From contig JAUCBJ010001158.1 of NCBI GenBank assembly GCA_032718475.1, positions 1-22,763 on the forward strand: DNA of 22,763 nucleotides. Direction: 5' to 3'. The notes under the pieces were generated by a model. That model did no database searches, was not told the DNA's origin, and worked only from the letters and a program-made list of their open reading frames with translations. Of the stretch, positions 16,403 to 22,763 are shown one piece after another. A program made the translations under genes and the position numbers. The number at the start of each line of letters is the position of its first letter. The stretch's first letter is position 1. The stretch is from Nemertoderma westbladi (lineage: Eukaryota; Xenacoelomorpha; Nemertodermatida; Nemertodermatidae).

Positions 16403-18491
16403 ATTGGCTACTGGAACAGAAGACAGAGAAGAAAGAAGATCCAACCTGTTGAAATGTAAAAAGACACTAAATATTGCTACAATGAACGCACGCACGCTGA
16501 AAGCACAGAGCAAACAGGGTGACATGGTCGCTCTGGCAATGGAATATAACATCGACATCATCTGCATCCAAGAACATCGGATTTGTCATGAAGACACTGC
16601 CATGAAGTACAATGACATTGGAAATGGATGGACGTTAGTAACAAGCTCAGCAGTAAGAAACTCGGCCAATGCATCAATTGGTGGAGTAGGAATTCTGCTA
16701 AGCCCATTTGCACTTAAGACCCTAAACAACATCGAATCTGTAAATTCCAGGGTTATGATCGCAACATTTGATGGGAATCCCAAGACAACAGTTATATGTT
16801 GCTACAGTCCAACCAATGCATCAGAGCCAGAACAAGCAGTCAAGTTTTATGAAGAACTGACTGAACTTATTAAGGACATCCCGAAACACAATGTTAAAGT
16901 CATTGCTGGTGACCTGAATGTGCAAATTGGCCCAGAAGACATCAAGGGTTACACCTATAACACCAGTTCTAACAGAAATGGGTACTTACTTTTAGACCTA
17001 ATGGAAGAATGTGAATTGATACCAACAAACAACACATTCGAAAAGAGTAAGGGGAAGCTATGGACCTTTCAATACCCTAATGGAACCAAAGCACAACTGG
17101 ATTACATCCTTATAAACAAAAAGTGGAGGAATAGCATGATCAACTGCGAGGCATACAGCTCGTTCAACCTAATTGGTTCGGACCACAGAATTGTGACTGC
17201 AGAGATCAGACTCAGTTTGAGAGGCAGCAAACCCAGGACATCCAAGCAAATCAACTATGACTGGGAGAAACTCAGAACTGACAATGCTGTAAAGGATGCT
17301 TATACAGTAGAAGTTCAAAACCGCTTTGAAGCACTTCAGTCAATGGATGAAGACCAATCCACCGATTCAATATACCAGAATATAATAACAGCCCACAAGG
17401 AATCAGCTAAGAGGCATATCCCCCAGAAACCTAAACGAAAACAGTATGTGCCATGGCAAAACTCTGAGTTTACTTGTAAGAGAGAAGATCTTAAGATAGC
17501 CTACAAAGTTAAAACCGAACAACCAACAACCGAAAGCATTAACAAGGTTGAGAAAGCTAAGGACGATCTTAAATTGGCCTACAACATCAGTCAGGAAAAG
17601 TACATACAGGATAAAACTGAAGCAATTACCACTGCTCACATACAGCAACAATCAAGACTTACCTGGCAAACTGTAAATGAGGTATCTGGTCGGAAAAGTT
17701 GTGCAAAGGGGCGCCTCAAAGCCGATAGTCCTGAAGAACGTGTTGGGAAGTGGAAAAATCACTTCAGCAACTTGCTTGGGCAGCCACCAAACATCGAGGT
17801 CAGCCCTACAAGGAAAATATATGACAAGACACTACCTATAGAAACAGGGGACTTCACACCTGCCGAACTCCAAAGAAGCATTAAAAGCATGTCCAATAAT
17901 AAAGCGAGTGGATTAGATGAAATCCCAGCAGAGGTATGGAAAACCGGAGTGCTAAATAGACCATTATTGAATGTTTGCAACCGGATGTTAAAAGGGGAAA
18001 AGCCACCACCAATTTGGACTAAAGGTCAACTAAAGCCTCTCCCCAAGAAAGGAGACCTCGGCATACCAACAAACTATCGTGGGATCTGTCTGCTTGTGGT
18101 AGCTGCCAAAATATACAATAAAATGATTCTATATAGGATTAGGCCTCACATAGAGAAACTACTGCGTAAGAGCCAAAACGGATTTCGTCCAAGTAGATCA
18201 ACAATAGCTCAGATACTTGCACTACGGAGAATGATTGAAGGAATTAAGTCAAAGAATCTCCCTGCAGTCATGACTTTTGTGGACTTTAAGAAGGCATTCG
18301 ACTCCATCCATAGAGGTAAAATGCTTGAAATCCTAAGAGCTTATGGAATACCAGAAGTAATTGTTGCTGGCATTGGATTGTTATATTGTGACACAGAAGC
18401 GCAGGTACTCTCACCAGATGGTGAAACTGAGTTTTTCTCAATCCTGGCTGGCGTACTGCAAGGTGACACATTAGCACCATTATATTTGTAA
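16305..18491 (+). pseudogene. Endonuclease-reverse transcriptase, part 1 (to frameshift)
   Basis: 728 codons from ATG 16305. Endonuclease (about 56-300), with all expected catalytic residues of the APE fold: Asn61 (TMNART), Glu90 (CIQEHR), Tyr167 (CCYSPTN), Asp203/Asn205 (AGDLNVQIG), Asp266 (LDYILI) and GSDHRIV (291-297). A Lys-rich linker follows. The reverse transcriptase begins near 520: NNKASGLDEIPAEVWK, LKPLPKKGD, NYRGICLL, NGFRPSRSTIAQI, palm motif FVDFKKAFD (Asp660) and GVLQGDTLAP (716-725). At about 18484 one base is missing relative to the expected reading, and the frame closes at 18489-18491. The enzyme nicks target DNA and copies the element RNA at the nick (family knowledge). The ATG at 16305 is the first in frame and leaves about 55 residues before the endonuclease. 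Confidence 0.85.
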
Positions 18492-18928
18492 TTGTGCTGG
18501 ATTACGCAATGAGGATGGCCACAAAGGGTGAAGATCTGGGATTCACACTTCAAGAACGCAGAAGTAGTATATATCCGGCAACTACAGTCACAGACACCGA
18601 CTTTGCGGATGACATCGCCCTGCTCTCTAATATGCTAGCAGATGCACAGCTTCTACTAAATAAAGTGGAGAGGGCTGCTAAGGAGGTTGGATTGCATATA
18701 AATGCTACCAAGACCGAATTCATGACCTTTAATGTTGATGGAAACTTGACAACCATTGATAATAATCAACTAAGGAAGGTCGATGACTTCCAGTACCTTG
18801 GATCATGGATAGAGAGTAGCAAAAAGGACATAGAAGTTAGGAAAGCAAAGGCTTGGGTAGCTCTATCAAAAATGGATACCATCTGGAAATCAGATCTCTC
18901 CAGGCACCTGAAGACTAAGTTAATTTGA
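18485..18928 (+). pseudogene. Reverse transcriptase, part 2 (FADD catalytic box)
   Basis: It continues the same protein after the frameshift. FVIVLDYAMR joins directly to the previous fragment's motif. GFTLQERRSS...YPATTVTDTDFADDIALL then holds the FADD box (18602-18613), followed by LLNKVERAAKEVGLHINATK and DDFQYLGSWIES of the thumb. It ends at TGA 18926-18928, in a place where the frame otherwise continues without change into ATVESVFLYGGETWTL. This points to a single C-to-T-type change (Arg codon CGA to TGA), which is an inference. The catalytic Asp pair is intact. Confidence 0.85.
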
Positions 18929-19345
18929 GCCACAGTGGAAAGTGTATTTTTATACGGGGGTGAGACCTGGACACTGACTAAATCACTTGAACCACGAATT
19001 GATGGTTGCTACACAAGACTACTAAGGGCAGCCCTAAACATCAGCTGGAGACAACACATGACAAACGCCGAGCTTTATGGTACAATACCACCTGTATCAA
19101 CCACCCTCCGTGAACGCAGATTAAGATTCAGTGGGCACTGCTGGCGAAGGAAAGACGAGGTCATACCAGATCTACTTCTCTGGCAACCATCTCATGGAAA
19201 GCGTAGTCGTGGACGACCGGCCATAACATATATAGATCAACTTGAAAGGGATACTGAACTTGGGAGAAACGAAATTGCGACAACTATGGAGAATCGGGAA
19301 GCCTGGAAGGATCTCATTTCCACTGTCCGAGTTCGCTCGACCTAG
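18929..19345 (+). pseudogene. Reverse transcriptase C-terminal domain (part 3)
   Basis: Same frame as part 2, after the TGA. ATVESVFLYGGETWTLTKSL leads to a conserved C-terminal module: LRERRLRFSGHCWRR (about 19110-19155), LLLWQPSHGKRSRGRPAITY and IDQLERDTEL. This H-C...GRP..TY module is common at the end of RTE/jockey-type proteins and is thought to help RNA or DNA binding. The frame ends at TAG 19343-19345, the first unit of the (TAG)5 tail, so tail and stop codon coincide. Confidence 0.82.
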
Positions 19346-19357
19346 TAGTAGTAGTAG
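19343..19357 (+). repeat. (TAG)5 3' tail of the non-LTR element
   Basis: Five TAG units run straight into the target duplication (which itself begins AGTAGTAAG), giving microhomology between tail and target. The first unit is the stop codon of the ORF. Confidence 0.85.
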
Positions 19358-19374
19358 TAAGAGAGTTAGATAGT
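19353..19374. repeat. Target duplication of nested non-LTR element, right copy
   Basis: Exact copy of 15790-15811. It ends GTTAGATAGT and is followed by GAGAGGAGC, which resumes the LTR element. Confidence 0.9.
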
Positions 19375-19711
19375 GAGAGGAGCTGTTGGCGAGAGAGAAG
19401 TTAGAGTGCGATTCAGGTGTGGGGAGAGAGTAAGAGTGGGGAGAGAGTAAGATCAGAGTTAGAGTGGAGTTAGAGGAGAGTTAGAGTGAAAGTAGAGCAG
19501 AGTGAGAGCTTTTAAAATTGTGTGAGAGTCCACAATTGGCTCGACACGAGACGTCAGATGTCTTGGTGCAAGATAGGAAGTTGCACCAAGACTGGGTAGC
19601 GTTATCATACCCATAGGGAGCGGCCTGGATAGCCGACTCCAAGAAAATAACTCCACCCCACACCCGATAATAGATCGAGTTCCAGCGGAATTGAAGCGCA
19701 CTTAGTGGTTG
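19375..19711 (+). other. 3' noncoding end of the LTR element
   Basis: Purine-rich GAGAGAGTAAGAGTGG-type repeats (to about 19500), then mixed sequence with inverted CTTGGTGCAA...TTGCACCAAG (about 19562-19592) forming a perfect stem. No reading frame is supported. This joins directly to 15811 once the nested element is removed. Confidence 0.65.
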
Positions 19712-19748
19712 ATGCTATCTTCTCACCGGGAAGATAGCATGGGGGGAG
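19712..19748 (+). promoter_or_regulatory. Hairpin and polypurine tract before the 3' LTR
   Basis: ATGCTATCTTC / GAAGATAGCAT make an 11-bp perfect stem with a 7-base loop (19712-19740). GGGGGGAG follows directly before the LTR. A purine run abutting the 3' LTR is the usual primer for plus-strand DNA synthesis. The hairpin is an unusual neighbour, and a near copy occurs at 20786-20814. Confidence 0.75.
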
Positions 19749-20314
19749 TGTGAGCGGATTCAATTCCGCCTCACCAACCCCCCATAAAGTGGGAAAGAGC
19801 GCCTTTAAGCAATATTGGGGAGTACGAGGTTGATTACCAAACAACCTCGTATCACCCCCAATAAACGGGGACGACAAACCCCAAAGGGCCTCGCACAATA
19901 AAGGTTAGAGGTCAAGCTACCTCAAGGAGAGAGAGTAACAGCAGCGGGGGGGGGGGGGGGAAACACTCCCACAGAGGTGAAGGCGAGAATTCGGTTATTG
20001 GCCAATGGGGGGCAAGCATCGACTGAGTAGCAAGGCCACAAGTGCAGTAACCAATATATATTATGTTACATACCACACTACCGGTCAGTTTACCACAGAC
20101 CGGCCACATAGTTCGACCGTCATCGCGGTGCTGTTGTGCATATTACCTTACTGGTCAGTTTACTCATTTACTTATGCTATCATCATCTATATTACAACAT
20201 TATACTCCAGTTGAACACCGAACTCAAGTCTTTATATATTCTGTCACGTCCACCCATCAGCCCACTGTGACGCGTACTAACTATAACCGTTGGGGATCCA
20301 TTGATCCCGTCACA
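19749..20314 (+). repeat. 3' LTR (566 bp)
   Basis: Direct repeat of 8768-9354 at about 96% identity by hand count. It has the same TGTGA/TCACA ends, the same AATAAA motifs, a 15-G run (about 19946-19960) and TTTATATATT near the end. An ACGAGGTTG/CAACCTCGT hairpin is intact here but has one mismatch in the 5' LTR. Confidence 0.93.
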
Positions 20315-20319
20315 GCCTG
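20315..20319. repeat. Target-site duplication, right copy (GCCTG)
   Basis: GCCTG directly after the TCACA end of the 3' LTR; identical to 8763-8767. Confidence 0.9.
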
Positions 20320-20764
20320 GCTTATATCTTTTGGTGATGGACTAATTCTGGCCCTAGGGCTGGTAATAATAAGTCGAGTTTGTTTGAGTGATGTTAATAT
20401 TCTCAGTTGTCCGATTGTACAATTACCAGTACCCAATGTAGGTGGACTAGAGGAGTGGCATCAGTACAAAACTATTCGCTCACTGTGGGTGTTTTTGCCA
20501 ACTGACTGCTAATGCAGAAAGGTATACATGACAAAATGTCGACCATTGGGCCATCGCACCATAACAATGATTACCTACCGGTTGATATAAAGCCCCCTCC
20601 CATTGGCCGTCCTACAAATCATGCCATGTAGCTATCTATCCCTTGAGCTGTGTTGGCCCTTGGCTTACTGTAGGTGAATTGGTCGGTCCACCTGCTAGGT
20701 CGCCCTACTCTATAGCTACATCCTGCTTACATGTCACTTCCGGCCAATATTAGTAGATTGCCCA
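20320..20764 (-). repeat. LTR-like flank of a second, minus-strand BEL/Pao-like element (partial)
   Basis: On the minus strand the sequence begins TGGGCAATCTAC directly after a G run and hairpin equal in layout to the 3' end of the central element. This suggests the start of a 3' LTR running towards lower coordinates. The LTR is probably split by the central insertion at 20315, so its other end should be looked for below 8763. On the plus strand GATATAAAGCCCC (about 20584) resembles a TATA box. The open frame ending at 20512 has no recognisable product. Confidence 0.35.
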
Positions 20765-20870
20765 CCCCCCCCCCCCCCCCCCCCCATGCTATCTTCCTGG
20801 TTGGAAGATAGCATCTAACATAGATTGCGCTCCATCTCCGGGGAATCCGATCTATTAGCAGATATGAAGT
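20765..20870 (-). mobile_element. 3' internal end of the minus-strand BEL/Pao-like element
   Basis: 21 C on the plus strand (20765-20785) precede ATGCTATCTTCC TGGTT GGAAGATAGCAT (20786-20814), a 12-bp perfect stem. The reverse complement of 20786-20860 lines up with 19665-19740: GATCG(G/A)(A/G)TTCC, (A/T)G(G/A)AGCGCA(A/C)T and the hairpin stand in the same order before a G run. I read this as the homologous polypurine-tract region of a related element in opposite orientation. Confidence 0.6.
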
Positions 20871-21183
20871 GGGATCATCTTCTCTAGGGCCAGTTTTCCG
20901 TGCTGGCCCCACTGGGTCTGGTGTTACTACCCAACACCCCTGCGAGTTTTGGTGTGCCAAGGTTTGCGCTGTCTCTTTTTATATGCCCGCCTCCTACTCA
21001 CATAATTTTGCCACTCATATCTTCGCTCCTTTCCCTTGGACTCATCCCCATCCTCGTCTCCACTCGCACCCTCATACTTCCGCGTTGTCACACTTTACTC
21101 CCCATTCATACCTCCCACTCTGTTTTCAAGTGGCGCAGACACAGGGGGGGGGGGGGTCCCTCCCACTTTTGTGGTAGGGGGGG
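20871..21183. other. GC-richer stretch, no gene recognised
   Basis: Several frames are open on the plus strand (about 20870-21200), but the proteins are Pro/Ser/His-rich and frameless in character. The DNA is pyrimidine-rich (CTCC/CACTC), i.e. purine-rich on the minus strand like the tail of the central element. It may be internal noncoding sequence of the minus-strand element. It ends with G13 (21144-21156) and G7 (21177-21183) runs. Confidence 0.4.
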
Positions 21184-22440
21184 AGGACAGCTTGTCATAT
21201 GACCCCTGCAATTTTTACACTTTTTATATTCAATTTAAAAGTCAAATAATCTTAATAAACTCTGATCTGGTACTAAACCCGTGAACGTGGCTGCGCCCGG
21301 GATAGGTCTAATTAATGACAATACTATTGTATTGAGGACAACAGAAAAAGACCTACCAACAGTCTGAAAAACTCACCAATAGTCAGAAAACAGTTCCAGA
21401 TAGCTTACCAACAGTCAAGGGCTTCAACAAATTTCCGATTATCTAAATAGGATTCCTTAAATTCGAAATAATCAAAATAATATCATCTGATAGCCGTAAA
21501 CTAAGGAAATTACGTCATTCTGTAGTACTATGTACTCTGTACTGCAGTAGGCCTCCCTACTGTTCGTTTTGTTTGGCTTGTTTATGCAAATTTCCGCAGA
21601 ATTTCCATGAATAAACATATAATCAGCAAAATAAAATTGAATATACTTTTTTTTTATCATTAACAAGGTAATATAGAATCCAAAATATGTGGTTCAGGTT
21701 GTTTCCGAAATACTGTTATAGGAATTTTTGATCTTGTAATTATTATTACATACTTATTATATGGTAAACAATGATTATTACAATAAGTAGTCCTTTACAA
21801 TTATTAATATAATACGATAAATATTACATTCTTATTGTATGGGTAAGCAATGATATTACAGTTACAATACATAGACATAATTTAATATGTTAAATAATAA
21901 TAATAACCAATATTATCTCATTCATAAATAAATTTATTCAATATAGAATTCTGGATTAGGATTTATACGTATAGAGCTATAGCTCTTTATGCTTTTAACT
22001 TCATAGACTTGAAATTGTAACATTACTCAATGCCGCCGTTAGTATTAACAGCGAGTTGTTATTTAGCACTTTACATTTACAACCTTAGAGGAAATTACAG
22101 CATTGTATTGGCCTGTACATTTAGTATTGTATTTCGTGTTATTATTTAGGTAAAGTGTAAAGCTGCGTGACCGTAAAGTTACGCCGTCATGGTAACCACA
22201 TACACAATAGTTGGAATCTAATATAAATTGCCTGACAGCCAGATAAGGCCTACTGCATTACCTACCGTTAGCTATTAATAACCAGTAGGTATAAACAATT
22301 AACATGGCTCCAAACACCACCATAAATATAAGCTAATTTTTTTATAACATAATTTATGTCAATGTCAATTTAATTTGTGCAGTTTCTATCACTTATAATA
22401 TATATACAATCATTTCGTAATGTTAAAATTTTGGAATAAA

Positions 22441-22587
22441 ACTACATACACTTGTAGCAAAGTACTTTACAGTGTTCTAGGCGATCCTCATTCATTACTC
22501 ATTCACTCATTACGTTCGTTATTGTAACAAAGCACTCGGATCATCACACTGTAAAGTGCTAGGCCTACTTTACACACAAGTATGTAA
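22441..22587. repeat. Imperfect inverted repeat, MITE-like
   Basis: CTACATACACTTGTAG...ACTTTACAGTGT (22441-22475) pairs with ACACTGTAAAGTGCTAGG...ACACAAGTATGTA (22545-22587). The loop carries CATTACTCATTCACTCATTA repeats. It is short and unclassified. Confidence 0.5.
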
Positions 22588-22639
22588 ATAGTTATATCTT
22601 TAACTTAATTTAACATTAAGCCATTGTTCATAAAATAGC

Positions 22640-22694
22640 AATTTATAGCGTTACGCAACGAGTGATGTAAACGAGGGCCGTAACGCTCTAAATT
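22640..22694. repeat. Inverted repeat, 15 of 16 bases paired
   Basis: AATTTATAGCGTTACG (22640-22655) is complementary to CGTAACGCTCTAAATT (22679-22694) with one mismatch. It could be the ends of a tiny MITE or a chance palindrome. Confidence 0.5.
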
Positions 22695-22763
22695 TAAGAA
22701 TTTACAATTTTTGAATAAAATTTTTGATACATATTCTGCTAAAACATTCTTACTGTATGGTAA

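Larger units (their letters stand above)
15812..19353 (+). mobile_element. APE-type non-LTR retrotransposon (RTE-like), near full length
   Basis: The insertion is framed by a 21-22-bp target duplication and sits in the purine-rich tail of the LTR element. Layout: about 490 bases of leader starting ATTGTCAGGTCAGGTCAGG, one long ORF for an apurinic-type endonuclease and reverse transcriptase (16305-19345), almost no 3' UTR, and a (TAG)5 tail. The single ORF of about 1,010 codons, very short 3' UTR and simple-repeat tail instead of poly(A) fit RTE-like elements. I cannot exclude another APE clade. The ORF is broken by one frameshift (near 18484) and one TGA (18926), so this copy is dead, though every catalytic motif is readable. 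Confidence 0.85.
8768..20314 (+). mobile_element. BEL/Pao-like LTR retrotransposon, pol-less, with nested non-LTR insertion
   Basis: An 11.5-kb insertion bounded by two direct LTRs (8768-9354 and 19749-20314), both starting TGTGA and ending TCACA, and flanked by the 5-bp repeat GCCTG. Family assignment rests on the gag core, the double zinc motif and the protease with LTPFGWTLSGPVK downstream, all of BEL/Pao type. There is no LTR-type reverse transcriptase, RNase H or integrase: after protease the ORF closes at 15145. About 3.5 kb of the interior is a second retrotransposon (15812-19353). Without that, the element is about 8.0 kb. I could not find a convincing tRNA primer-binding site after 9354. 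This copy would need enzymes from a relative to move. Confidence 0.88.
21184..22763. other. AT-rich region with short repeats, no gene seen
   Basis: No supported coding frame. A block of the type ATTACAT(A/T)CTTATT(A/G)TATG...TAAGCAATGAT occurs at 21741-21787 and 21821-21870, and its start again at the window edge (22741-22763). Three CAACAGTC/CAATAGTC-type repeats lie at about 21357-21415. Two inverted repeats near the right end are listed separately. Confidence 0.55.

Noticed and set aside
20063-20512. 149-codon open frame over the 3' LTR and right flank.
   Set aside because: It starts inside the LTR and continues into flank across the target duplication; no family match.
20870-21284. Three overlapping Pro/Ser/His-rich open frames.
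   Set aside because: Pyrimidine-rich DNA keeps all three frames open by composition; no domain or start context.

Overview
This looks like AT-rich, intergenic DNA from an invertebrate animal, built almost entirely from layered transposable elements. The host type is inferred from the elements: a BEL/Pao-like LTR element, an apurinic-endonuclease (APE) type non-LTR retrotransposon, and TTAA- and TA-flanked inverted-repeat elements. I see no rRNA, tRNA, CRISPR array, bacterial operon or complete host gene.

Left third (1-8767): a two-copy 466-bp tandem repeat, AT-rich DNA with a trinucleotide microsatellite, and a diverged satellite of about 165 bp per unit that ends in a G/C homopolymer hairpin and a TTAA site. 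One short GC-richer open stretch (3607-3901) is the only candidate for host coding DNA. It is cut by the end of a TA-flanked inverted-repeat element (3902-7090). That element encloses a piggyBac-like TTAA MITE (4564-5835) with the satellite units in head-to-head arrangement, and a hairpin MITE (6541-6908). A decayed BEL/Pao reverse transcriptase lies on the minus strand at 7425-7935.

Centre (8763-20319): one complete retrotransposon insertion with LTRs of 587 and 566 bp, TGTGA...TCACA ends and the 5-bp target duplication GCCTG. By hand count the LTRs differ at about 23 of 550 aligned positions (about 4%). Inside are a fragmented gag (coiled coil, Asn-rich tract, coding minisatellites, BEL/Pao-type gag core), a zinc knuckle and an aspartic protease that ends in a Cys/Pro/Glu repeat and one membrane helix. 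No LTR-type reverse transcriptase, RNase H or integrase is present, so this copy looks non-autonomous. A second retrotransposon (15812 to about 19353) sits inside it, flanked by a 21-22-bp duplication, with an APE-RT ORF broken by one frameshift and one stop. Its stop codon lies in its own (TAG)n tail.

Right end (20320-22763): what looks like the 3' end of a related BEL/Pao element on the minus strand (hairpin, C/G run, LTR-like sequence), then AT-rich DNA with short repeats and inverted repeats but no recognisable gene. The history read from the nesting is: old relics and satellites, then the BEL/Pao insertion, then the non-LTR insertion into it, then decay by C-to-T-type stops and homopolymer indels.
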